From contig CM026393.1 in the NCBI GenBank assembly GCA_014843695.1, positions 6,224,033-6,288,032 of the forward strand: DNA of 64,000 bases, written 5' to 3'. The DNA is from Archivesica marissinica. Its lineage: Eukaryota > Mollusca > Bivalvia > Venerida > Vesicomyidae. How positions within the stretch are numbered: the stretch's first letter is position 1; each line of letters begins with the position of its first letter. A program made the translations under genes and the position numbers. The notes under the pieces are model-generated. The model did no database searches, was not told where the DNA came from, and saw nothing but the letters and a program-made list of their open reading frames with translations. Of the stretch, positions 1-10,700 are shown piece after piece.

Positions 1-476
1 GACAAACGATTGGCGATATTTGTGAGAGTGTGTGTTTATGGACAATAGATTGACGATATTTGTGAGAGTGTGTGTATATGGACAAACGATTGACGATATT
101 TCTGAGACTACGTGTATATGGACAAACGATTGACGATATTTGTGAGAGTGTGTGTATATGGACAAACGATTGACGATATTTCTGAGATTGCGTGTATATG
201 GACAAACGATTGACGATATTTGTGAGAGTGTGTGTATATGGACAAACGATTGACGATATGTGTGAGAGTGTGTGTATATGGACAAACGATTGACGATATT
301 TGTGAGAGTGTGTGTATATGGACAAACGATTGACGATATTTGTGAGAGTATGTGTATATGGACAAACGATTGACGATATTTGTGAGAGTGTGTGTATATG
401 GACAAACGATTGATGATATGTGTGAGAGTGTGTGTATATGGACAAACGATTGACGATATGTGTGAGAGAGTGTATG
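1..476. repeat. Minisatellite, 40-bp unit, about 12 copies
   Basis: Twelve nearly identical 40-bp units begin GACAAACGATTGACGATATT and end in GTGTATATG. The array runs off the left edge, so its full length is unknown. Variation is limited to a few point changes. The open minus-strand frame (108-629) is a by-product of a repeat without stops and reads as a His/Tyr/Ser-rich repeat, so it is not annotated as a gene. Confidence 0.95.
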
Positions 477-987
477 AATGTATAACGTACATTGCTCTCT
501 TGGTTTTAAAGCAAATTGTGCATGGTGACAAAGCCAGGGTCGTAGCTCGACATTTTGAATTTGTAGGCTTGATTTATAAAATAAAACGAGCGCTGAAAGT
601 ACGATGGTACTGGAGGGCTCTGGGGACATGCTCCCTCAAGAAAATTTGACTCCAAGAAAGTCGATGGCAAACTCTTAACACACTTTAATGTACGCATTAG
701 ACGTCAAAATATCGAAATGTTCAGAGATGCATTTTTTTTAATGATACCAACTTTTGAGTATAAATTTGCTAGACAGATTCAATACCATGCAGCATCGCCA
801 ATACCCACTTAACTTTTAATTGCATGTTTGGCCTATTTGGATTTTTCATATTCGGTGACAATGTGTAGGCCCGGGCTACGTGCCTGAAAGCATATAGAAT
901 ATTGTATTTAAATAAATTAATATGTAAAACCATATATAAAAAATATATATACTAAATTAATATGTATAACCATTATGTGTGTGTTTT
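477..987. other. Unannotated spacer
   Basis: I see no gene, SINE or recognisable transposon here. The last 100 bases are AT-rich. Confidence 0.5.
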
Positions 988-1261
988 ACGTTTATTTATC
1001 GTCGCTACCGGTTGCCCATATGAGCGACGCCTCCTGAAGAGATTAGTCATTTTAGATTATAGTGCAATGATACAGACAGAGACCCATCCCAGAGTCTCCT
1101 CTGGTTCTTTTACGTGCACGGTGTACAGCACCAACACGAGACCTCGGTTTAATGTCCCATCTGAAAGACTGTTAATTTTATTAGGGTCAGACGGGGGATC
1201 GAACCTGCGATCTCTGGATTACCAGTCCAGCGTTTTACCACTGGGCTACAGATCCGTCTGT
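988..1261 (-). mobile_element. SINE family B, nearly full length
   Basis: tRNA-derived SINE in minus orientation. Its tRNA-like head (ends CAGACGGATCTG, with a B box like GGTTCGATCCCCCGTCTG) lies at the right. The central block contains CGAGGTCTCGTGT and TTTACGTGCACGG, and the 3' end is GATAAATAAACGTA. At least eight other copies are in this window. The central block resembles the Meta-domain of bivalve MetaSINEs; that subfamily name is from memory and not verified. Confidence 0.88.
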
Positions 1262-2538
1262 AGATGTATAACCATTATAACGCTTGATATATACCATACC
1301 TGTCTTTAATCAAACACTTCAAGTATTTTTTCAAAAAAATGTCCAAGGACAGACTCGAATTTCTAAAAGTCATTAAAAGTCGAGGTCAGTTAATTTGTTG
1401 TCGATAATTTGATAAAGATCGGGGCCTTGTTAACACATTTCATTTAATCAGTTTTTTACACATGTAATACTAAACTGTTCGGTGACGTTTTAAATCTTTA
1501 GTAAGGATTAGTTTATATCATATTTACAATAGCTTTGATTACGCCTTAAGTGTAGTCAAAATATTTATATAGGTTACTCGCGAGCATTGCAATATCAAAT
1601 GTCAATTCTAGGTCTTCGATTTCGTGATACTGTCATTAGATTTATTGTATTCAAGTGTTTTCACATTTATTTATACCGACACCAAAAAAGAAACCGTGCA
1701 CTTGCCTTAGAGGTCAAATTTATATCCCGTAATATAGCCTACTCTTTTTAGACAAAAATATAGGCAAATTGTATCAAAATGTGCGAAATATTGTGTAAAT
1801 TATAGTGCAATGTGTGAAGGATTATTTGCCTCAATCATGATAGTAAAATCCATAATTCTAAACATTGGTAACGAAAAAGTAATGAACAGAACAGAACAGA
1901 ACAGAACAGAAATTGTATGGAGACTTGTACATGGTACATCGTCAAATACATATATACAAATATATATGATGTAAATATATACAACAATGTTATCGTGGTC
2001 ATGTGGCATATAGAATCTGATAATAATAAGAAAATGCATCTAATTATGAGGATGAACAATAATTAGTGCTGATATTGGATTTATGTCATATTATTTAAGA
2101 GTGTTATTTTAATATCAAATGCTTTATTATAGAATTAAGCTAAATTATATATGATATTTCTTTTATTAGATTGCAATTTCTTTATGTAAAGTTTTCTCAA
2201 ATCTGAATAGCTAATGTTCTGGCAGTCTGTCATGTCGTCTGATAACACTTCGTAACTTATGTAAATATTTATTGAGCAAAAAGTTCAAAACCGTCGTAAA
2301 TACTGCGCGATTTTAATAATTTAATATTGAATAATTGAACCCATATGAAGTTAGCGGGCATTCTCAATTCAGTTTGACTACATGGTATCACAGACAAAGG
2401 GTCTGGACAAATGTTTTCGGGTTCAAACCACACACTTTTTAGACCATTCCAAGCAAGTTTAAAAATGACACCTCCATTTAGGCGTCCAATGCAATAACCA
2501 CCTAGATTTAAGTGAACATATAGCTACATGCTGTGGTC
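1262..2538. other. Unannotated spacer
   Basis: AT-rich sequence with no credible coding frame. The only local pattern is a short AGAAC run (about 1888-1910). The two short minus-strand frames at 1800-2059 have no recognisable features. Confidence 0.5.
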
Positions 2539-2822
2539 AGACGGATCTGTTGTCCAGTGGTAACACGCTGGACTGGTAATACAGGGATCGCAGGTTCGAT
2601 CCCCCGTCTGACCCTAATAAAATTAACAATCTTTCAGATGGGACGTTAAACCGAGGTCTCGTGTCGGTACTTTACACCGTGCACGTAAAAGAACCAGAGG
2701 AGACTCTGGAATGGGTCTCTGTCTGTATCACTGCACTATCCTCCAAAATCTAAAATGACTAATCTCTTCAGGAGACGTAACCGGTAGCCGGGTAACCGGT
2801 AGCGACGATAAATAAACGTAAT
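2539..2822 (+). mobile_element. SINE family B, full length
   Basis: Complete copy with tRNA-like head (A-box region GTCCAGTGGTAACACGCTGG, B box GGTTCGATCCCCCG), central block and GATAAATAAACGTA tail. The tail carries an AATAAA motif, as in the other copies. Confidence 0.92.
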
Positions 2823-2859
2823 ACACACACAAGCTGTGGTCGGTGGCGTAAATCTTTTT

Positions 2860-3760
2860 TCAGCATTGTAGACTGTGGTGTTTATAGAAATGGCATGCAT
2901 TCTGTAACTTGTAATATATATGAATCCATTGTTCTGCCAAAACCATTGTATGGGACCGAATTATGGAACGGTGTCACCGATACCCAGTTATTCCCCTTGC
3001 GTAAATTGCATATACTATGTATTCAACGTATTCAATCGATCCCAACATCTACTAGAACAGATATAGCCTCGGTATATATTCGATGGTCCAGATAATAGAT
3101 AAAAGGACTGTTTTGTCAACTGTGTCAATTAGATACCAAGTTTAACGTCTCCCAAAATTGCAAAAGGCTTTGTCCTTGATATATATATAATTCTAAGAAA
3201 TTATAACCGTACACAGTTCATCTTAGATTATTTACACGATGGTATATTCCCGAGCGTATATGTATGGAAATATAAGGTCAAATTGGCAGTAAAAAAGCAT
3301 TATTCGACTGGAATAGTAGGTTACTATGCGATGCAAGTCTAAATACCTTCTCGCTGGTCAGATATATGAAACGTGTAACGGTGCGGCATTTTAGTAGAGA
3401 ATACCCGGCTACCTACAGCCACACTGTACATCAGCTTGTATCCTAATGTGTAGGGTTTCTCTCATAAATACCATACTCAATGTATGAAGTGTCACTTGGT
3501 CACAGATGAGATTAGTAAACATATACTGTTGTTTTGCCCATATAATGACAGATGGAGAACCACACTTTGGATGAAACTCTCAGTGTCTAGATACCAGTCC
3601 ATTTAAAAGCTTCTGCTCAATCTCGTCAGATCTACAACTCGTTGAAATGTTTCGTGGCTTTACAATATTTCAATTGACAGACGATCAGATAGTCGCAAGT
3701 TTTAAAGTGTTTCTAAAGTCTGCCTATTACATGAATTGGTTATAAGTTAGTACTAAACAA
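2860..3760 (+). pseudogene. Decayed non-LTR retrotransposon (LINE) ORF2 3' fragment
   Basis: The open stretch at 2895-3095 reads like the post-RT connector of a LINE ORF2 (motif LPKPLYGTELW). Further downstream, in another frame near 3487-3560, is a C-x2-C-x9-H-x4-C zinc motif (CMKC...H...C) followed by PYNDRW, which is typical of the ORF2 C terminus. Stops and frameshifts separate the pieces, so this is a 5'-truncated dead copy. The clade cannot be fixed by eye. Confidence 0.75.
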
Positions 3761-3990
3761 GCTTACGTAACAGCATGTCTATCTATTCTACTCTGCACAA
3801 AGCTCTCCTGTAGTTTCGTTTCGATAAAGGGGTAACACGTGCAGTAAGGTAAGACTTAATTACACTAATGAATGTACATTGTCTTTTATTGTAATTTACT
3901 GTATACCTTATATATGCAATATAAGTGTGTAATACAATACTACAGTGATATGCATACATGTATGTTAAATATCCGGGCGTTATTTTTACT

Positions 3991-4229
3991 GTCCGATTAG
4001 CGTAGTGGTTAGCGCGCTCGCTTCTCACCAATGCAACCCGGGTTCGATCCTCGGACCGGGAAGTATGTGAGATGGTACGGTGGTCGCCAGATCGGACAGG
4101 TGGGTTTTCTCCGGGTACTCCGGTTTCCTCCCACACGAATGGCCACATATACGCTTTCATCCGCGCCAACGAGAGTGATTACTATAAGTTGTTAGAACTT
4201 GCTTCGCAATCGTTGTAAACATAAATAAA
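3991..4229 (+). mobile_element. SINE family C, full length
   Basis: tRNA-like head GTCCGATTAGCGTAGTGGTT with B box GGGTTCGATCC. A body follows with the block TCTCCGGGTACTCCGGTTTC, a strongly conserved central domain seen in SINEs of many animals (Nin-DC or V type; I cannot decide which). The tail is ACATAAATAAAG. Confidence 0.9.
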
Positions 4230-4571
4230 GCTTAAACGTTACATACTATGTTGTGATTATACATAATAGGTTATGTATGTTAAAATAGTGTATATGCATA
4301 TAATTTAAAATATTTCACCGATGTAAAGGCTCTGATAATTTATATATAAAATGGTTGTATGTTCTTCAATATTGGAGGCTAAATAAAGAATATATTATCG
4401 AGGCTATAAACATAAGATGACAAGGTCGCAAATGTAAATAATATAAACGGCGTGCTACACATTCAACGGCAGTAATATGCCAGTATCTAAACCTATTTAA
4501 AGCCGCTATTTTAGTTCTCCGCAGCAATCATTTGTCTATCTATCAAACGATGTTGGTTTGGACGTCTACTT
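4230..4571. other. Unannotated AT-rich spacer
   Basis: Nothing recognisable between two SINEs. Confidence 0.5.
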
Positions 4572-4792
4572 GGACCACGGTGTGGCAGTGGTAGAGCGTC
4601 GGATTTGGAATCGAACGGTCCCGGGTTCGATACTCGGTCAAGCCACGTATGTGGTGTCATTGAGCAAGGCACCTCACACACATTGCTTAGTACTGGTTAC
4701 TCGCTTAGGTCGGCTAAGCCTGCCCAGGAAAACATGTCTAAGTCCCCGCGAGGGGTTTGACATTAAAGGAACATACATACATACATACATAC
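4572..4792 (+). mobile_element. SINE family D, full length
   Basis: tRNA-like head with GTGGCAGTGGTAGAGCGTCG and B box GGGTTCGATAC. The body includes AGTACTGGTTACTCGCTTAG and GTCCCCGCGAGGGG, and the tail is a CATA repeat. The same family recurs at 23029-23240, 33893-34058, 48660-48868 and, disrupted, at 50079-51071. Confidence 0.9.
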
Positions 4793-5438
4793 TTTCGTCT
4801 GTTTATACTCATTTTAAAAATAAACAAATGTCCTACGATTACCTGCGAGTTGTATGTATAGTGTCAAGCCTATACATATATACATGTATGTCCTCATGGG
4901 CTTGAAAGCCTACTGGAATTGAATAAAATAAACTATCAAACTATCATATAATGTATCATAGTGTTCTTAAAAACAACAAACTATGTTTTTTAGTTTTGTG
5001 GTTTTGACCTCGAAAACATTTGCCAAGACCCCAAGCGTGTGTGTATTGTTACTTGCTGATAGAGTGAACATAAATCTTCACATTTAAAGCAGCATTAATA
5101 CATCGTATGAAATAAAAGATATTTGAAAAATTCAATTGTTGCATATGGGTAGCAATGCTGATACACATTCTAACATTATACTTTGTATGTTTATGTTCAT
5201 TTGGTAAACAGTGTTGTTTTGGCGATAAAACAAACTCGAAACCGAAAGTAGGACTTTCCGAGTCGATCGGTCACGCACTTGTTTACAACCGGAACGCATC
5301 GTCCGCACTTGTTTATATTCGGAATGCATCGTCCCTATTTGTCCCACGTTGTCTTTTTTAATTAAATTACTTGATATGTTGATTCATACCTCTGTTAGCC
5401 AAGTCTTTTAGGGACATTTCTACATCCCCGCGAGTTTT
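4793..5438. other. Unannotated spacer
   Basis: No supported gene or element. Two short overlapping frames (5132-5361) are on opposite strands of the same sequence and show no domain. Confidence 0.45.
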
Positions 5439-5655
5439 GGGTGGGTGGGTGGGCGGGCGGGCGGGCGGACGGACGGACGGATGGATGGATGGGTGGGTGG
5501 GTGGGAGGGGTTGTAGTTTGGTTTGTGGAATTGGGTGGTTTTGAGTGGGTGGGAAATTGGGTGGGGTTTATGTGGATTTTTGGGTGGGTGTGATTTGGGT
5601 GGATGGATGGGATGGGATGTTGGGATGGATAGCTGGATGGATAGATGGATGTGTG
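5439..5655 (+). repeat. G-rich GGGT/GGGC/GGAT simple repeat
   Basis: Runs of GGGT, GGGC, GGAC and GGAT on the plus strand, highly strand-asymmetric, with many closely spaced GGG tracts at 5441-5520. This composition can form G-quadruplexes. The right half decays to GGAT/GGGAT. Confidence 0.9.
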
Positions 5656-6736
5656 ATATCAACATTTATGTCCTCCAATAATAGGACAGCACAACAATTT
5701 AAATATACATACAATCATTTGTACGCGGGACATTGCAAACTGGTATTCCGTTCAATACACATGTAACTATATTTGGTTATGTGACTTTCAAGCTATACGA
5801 AATGTTCAACCTTACCCGGTCAGCTAACAAAACGAGCTATATACCAAAATGTTTGTAAATGTCTGAAGTTTGTCACACATGCAGCATAAAATTGAATTCA
5901 TTCATTTAAATGCGTTGTAAATTAATTGTAGCCATAAAATGAATTTTAGGTAAATATCATGTATTGGGGAGAGCCGTTTCATAATGTGGAAAGCACTTGT
6001 GGCTCAAACCAAATTGCTATGTACATTTTGGCAATAAATTATGTTTAAACCAAAATTGAATTGGCATAAATTGCGGCGTTCGGAGAAATACAAGATGGCG
6101 TCCAAAATGGTCGCCATTAATTGATAGTCCACTTAAAGGACTATAAATGGTCCAGAAGAATACAGTTTGTGATTTTATTTATCAATTATAATGTCAAGAT
6201 GTATCGAATAAACCCAAAATGTACATGCACGGACACTTCTATTCTACTTTCCATTGATATATCATCATCGAACCTTCATTATAGATATACACTATACACG
6301 CTCTGGTTCCAAATGAAAACGCGCAATCATGCATTTTCCTAAAACGTTCCAGTAACGTGCGCCATATCTTAGTATTAAAGTCTATGGGGAAAATAACAAA
6401 ACCACCTGCTTTGTTTTTTATTCCGGCAAACTGGGATAAATCGAAAGATTAGAAAGAGGTCGACTCTGGGAATCGATCGTTCAATGATAATGATACAAAT
6501 TTACAGACAATTACGTGAATATTTAATCTAAAAATGTCACTGGGTAGACCTGACATACTTTTAGCTAAATTGAACACAAATAAGATAACTTACAATTTAC
6601 CAGATGTACGTTCATCGTTTCCATCTCGTATACACTTGTTATTCTACAACGAGTGTGAAACAAGTTTTAAGTCGCAGTTTTGCAATGAATTTTCGGTTAT
6701 ATCTGCTTTAAGATTAGTCTCAATTATTGTACAAGT
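5656..6736. other. Unannotated spacer
   Basis: No gene is supported. A 71-codon frame at 6534-6749 runs into the next SINE and has no domain signature. The stretch ATGGCGTCCAAAATGG near 6093 is GC-richer than its surroundings, but no exon structure could be built around it. Confidence 0.4.
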
Positions 6737-6972
6737 GTGGAAGTCGTGATAGCGCAGTGGATGAGCGTTCGCTTCAGGTGCGAAAGGTCCGGAGTTCAAG
6801 CCCCGCTGGAGCCGTTACGATTAGCTTAGGCAAGGCATTTAAATTCCACGTTGCCTCTTCTCTTTCCCTCGTGGCGATGGATTCCATCAGGAATGAGGTC
6901 TCCAGAGTGATTAATATAAGTTATAAGAACTTGTTTCGCAATCGAGCTAACATAAATTTGTATAAACTAAAC
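6737..6972 (+). mobile_element. SINE family A, full length
   Basis: tRNA-like head GTGGAAGTCGTGATAGCGCA with B box GAGTTCAAGCCCCG. The body contains GCGATGGATTCCATCAGGAA and AGAACTTGTTTCGCAATCGA, and the tail is AACATAAATTTGTATAAAC. It abuts an oppositely oriented SINE C. Confidence 0.92.
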
Positions 6973-6978
6973 AAGCTT

Positions 6979-7181
6979 TAACAACTTATATTAATAACTC
7001 TCGTTGGTGCAGATGAAAGCGTATATGTGGTCGTTCGTGTGGGAGGAAACCGGAGTACCCGGAGAAAACCCACCTGTCCGATCCGGAGACCACCGTACCA
7101 TCTCGCATACTTCCCGTCCGAGGATCGAACCCGGGTTGTATTGGTGAGAATCGAGCGTGCTAACCACTGCGATAATCGGAC
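6979..7181 (-). mobile_element. SINE family C, minus orientation
   Basis: Reverse copy of family C. The central block TCTCCGGGTACTCCGGTTTC is at about 7050-7070 on the minus strand and the tRNA-like head (GTCCGATTATCGCAGTGG) is at the right end. The 3' tail is missing because of the junction with the SINE A at its left. Confidence 0.9.
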
Positions 7182-7410
7182 AATCTTCCGTGTGTGTTTC
7201 TCCGGTGGCGCATAGACAGATATGATACTATATACCAACTTAAAACACGGTCGTGACGTCATACTTTTGTACTTTCAGTCCATTATTATTAATATTTGAC
7301 TGGTGTCAATAGGCCAGAGTATTATATTTAATATTACGCGTACATGTACGAAATTAACAATTTCAATTAATAGGATCTTAATTGTTATATAAGTGTGTGT
7401 TTTAAGTAAG

Positions 7411-7515
7411 ATATAAGCCTCAAACGGATCCAATATGTAAAATATTGATACTGTCTTCGGCGATACGCCTCACACAGTCCAATATTTTACATATTGGATC
7501 GTTTTCGGCTTATAT
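7411..7515. repeat. Long inverted repeat (palindromic MITE-like hairpin)
   Basis: Arms of about 36 bp at 7411-7447 and 7480-7515 pair almost perfectly; the inner 27 bases include GATCCAATATGTAAAATATT. A 32-bp loop separates them. This is the size and form of a palindromic MITE, but I saw no second copy here and no target duplication, so the class is open. Confidence 0.8.
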
Positions 7516-7606
7516 CGTATACATCCAAATGAGACACGATATACGTGCATTTATAACCAATGCTCGTTATGTGCGTGTGTTATTCAAATGTAAGTTTGTC
7601 TTACAG

Positions 7607-7757
7607 CTCTAAATGCGTGAAGGCAGCAGTACGGCTAGATGTGTGACCTCTCCGAGGGTTTCAACCCCAGGACGACCTAGGTCCGTCAGAGAGGTGTATC
7701 ATCCAGTTGTCCAAGATCTCAGTGATCAGGCAGCAAGAAATGGGGCGAGCAACACAG
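7607..7757 (+). CDS. Unknown gene, first coding exon
   Basis: Acceptor TTTGTCTTACAG ends at 7606 and donor ACACAG/GTATGT follows 7757. The ATG at 7613 is preceded in frame by TAA and the other two frames are also stopped, so translation, if any, begins here. The exon's first six bases would be 5' UTR, with an unseen upstream non-coding exon. It encodes 48 residues rich in Ser, Arg and Pro and ends in phase 1, matching the next proposed exon. Confidence 0.5.
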
Positions 7758-10700
7758 GTATGTTCATTTGAAACTTGAAGAAAATATGCAATAGAATGAG
7801 TTAGGGAGGTTTGTTCCACTTTCACAGAACGGTTCTCAAATGATTATTTATATTGTCAAATCAATCGTTTTTACAACGCACAGCGAATATTGGTGTTCGT
7901 CAGGGATCAATTTTATGTCCTAATTCGTATACATAATTTGGTTAAACTTTCCTTCTTGTGCATGCTCAAACCTCATTAACACATAACTTATTACACAGCG
8001 CGTATCATTGGTGATAATAGCATTATAATACACCATTATACCATTGCTTATTCAACATTATATAATTATGTATTCACCATTACACTCAAGAAAATTCGTA
8101 ATCGGCACCTGGTGTTTTATAATAGTTGGTACCAAGTTGCAACTAATAACCATGCAATATAAATATGTTCATATTGTCATTTAATGCATGTTATGCTAGA
8201 TTATACAGCAATTCATTGCATAAAGATCTGTAATAAAATGTATAAAATAAGATAATATGAATATTTTTACTCTATGGTTATTAGTTGCTCCAAATATTGT
8301 AAAACACCTGGTGACCGATTAGTTTGATCCAAATATTGTAACACACCAGGTGACCGATTAGTTTGCTCCAAATATTGTAAAACATCAGGTGACCGATTAG
8401 TTTGCTCCAAATATTGTAAAACACCTGGTGACCGATTAGTTTGCTCCAAATATTGTAAAACACCTGGTGACCGATTAGTTTGCTCCAAATATTGTAAAAC
8501 ACCAGGTGACCGATTAGTTTGCTCCAAATATTGTAAAACACCAGGTGACCGATTAGTTTGCTCCAAATATTGTAACACACCTGGTGACCGATTAGTTTGC
8601 TCCAAATATTGTAAAACACCTGGTGACCGATTAGTTTGCTCCAAATATTGTAAAACACCAGGTGACCGATTAGTTTGCTCCAAATATTGTAAAACACCAG
8701 GTGACCGATTAGTTTGCTCCAAATATTGTAACACACCTGGTGACCGATTAGTTTGCTCCAAATATTGTAAAACACCTGGTGACCGATTAGTTTGCTCCAA
8801 ATATTGTAAAACACCAGGTGACCGATTAGTTTGCTCCAAATATTGTAAAACACCAGGTGACCGATTAGTTTGCTCCAAATATTGTAAAACACCTGGTGAC
8901 CGATTAGTTTGCTCCAAATATTGTAAAACACCAGGTGACCTATTAGTTTGCTCCAAATATTGTAAAACACCAGGTGACCTATTAGTTTGCTCCAAATATT
9001 GTAAAACACCAGGTGACCGATTAGTTTGCTCCAAATATTGTAAAACACCTGGTGACCGATTAGTTTGCTCCAAATATTGTAAAACACCAGGTGACCGATT
9101 AGTTTGCTCCAAATATTGTAAAACATATAATCATGAAGTTGACTAGTGATTTCGTTTGAGAAGCCGGCCATATTATTCGGCGACCTTGGCAAGAGTCTTA
9201 GCTCATCGTCGAGCACGGTGTACTACAATGCACCAGGGGTGTGGGCGTCTTCTTAAAGAAGGAAGGGCCGTAACTAATATTGATCAAACTTGTGACCCGA
9301 CCCGTTTGCCTTTATTTAATGTGTCATGTTTTGTATTCACATGTATATGTAAAATGAATCGAGCAATAAAATATGATTAAACTAAACTAAACTAAGTAGT
9401 GGTTACTGTGGATGTGCGGCCCACATGGTATCATTTCACCATTTCAGTCTAGGCTATGGGTAGATTTTTCTCCACAGTCTAAGGCAGCGAAATGTATTTC
9501 ATCATTTCAGTCTAATATTGGATAGACATTTTGTTAAATCCTTCTAGCGTATATGCGGGAGGTCAACATTTATTTGTTTTATGTTATGCATTCCAAATAC
9601 AACATAGCGCTAAAACAACAGTATAATCAAAGTGAAAATATGTGAATCTATTTTTATTTAACCTGTCCAGATATAGCCCTAGTGATGATTTCCCAATGTG
9701 TTGTCAAATCTGTCAAATGTAGGGGCCTGATTGTTCCAGATTTATCTACGGTTAGTTTTCAGTTTGTTATAGACCAGGCTACACCCACCCACTCAAGTTG
9801 TCAAGGAGAGCGAAGTGTAACACGCACCCACTCATGTTGTCAAGGAGAGCGAGATGTAACACGCACCCACTCACGTTGCTAAGGAGAGCGAGGTGTAACA
9901 CGCACCCACTCACGTTGTCAAGGAGAGCGAGATGTAACACGCACACACTCAGGTTGTCAAGGAGAGCGAGATGTAACACGCACCCACTCAGGTTGTCAAG
10001 GAGAGCGAGATGTAACACGCACCCACTCACGTTGCTAAGGAGAGCGAGGTGTAACACACACCACACTCAGGTTGTCAAGGAGAGCGAGATGTAACACGCA
10101 CACACTCAGGTTGTCAAGGAGAGCGAGATGTAACACGCACCACTCAGGTTGTCAAGGAGAGCGAGATGTAACACGCACCCACTCACGTTGTCAAGGAGAG
10201 CGAGATGTAACACACACCCACTCAGGTTGTCAAGGAGAGCGAGATGTAACACGCACACACTCAGGTTGCTAAGGAGAGCGAGGTGTAACACCCACCCACT
10301 CAATTTGTCAGGGAGAGCGAGGTGTAACACCCACCCACTCAATGTGTCAGGGGGAGCGAGGTGTAACACACACCCACTCAATGTGTCAGGGGGAGCGAGG
10401 TGTAACACCCACCTACTCAATGTCAGGGGGGGGCGAGGTGTAACACCCCACACTCAGGTTGCTAAGGAGAGCGAGGTGTAACACCCACACACTCAATGTG
10501 TCAGGGGGAGCGAGGTGTAACACCCACCCACTCAATTTGTCAGGGTGGAGCGAGGTGTAACACCCACCCACTCAATTTGTCAGGGTGAAGCGAGGTGTAA
10601 CACCCACCCACTCAATTTGTCAGGGTGAAGCGAGGTGTAACACCCACCCACTCAATTTGTCAGGGTGAAGCGAGGTGTCACACCCACCCACTCAATTTGT

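Noticed and set aside
962..1309. 115-codon frame; similar frames at 3783, 22324, 28443 and 44807
   Set aside because: These are readings through SINE bodies, recurring at each copy.
2539..2612. tRNA gene candidates (also at 4572, 6737, 36398 and 41875)
   Set aside because: A- and B-box-like heads belong to SINEs with shared bodies and tails. The cloverleaf pairing is poor and the family is repeated, so these are not functional tRNA genes.
5420..5665. Pro/His/Ser-rich minus-strand frame
   Set aside because: Translation of the GGGT/GGAT simple repeat.
8267..9216. Two long minus-strand open frames (281 and 311 codons) of 13-residue repeats
   Set aside because: They are alternative readings of one 39-bp minisatellite without stop codons. 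Both frames open equally, no domain, no splice context.
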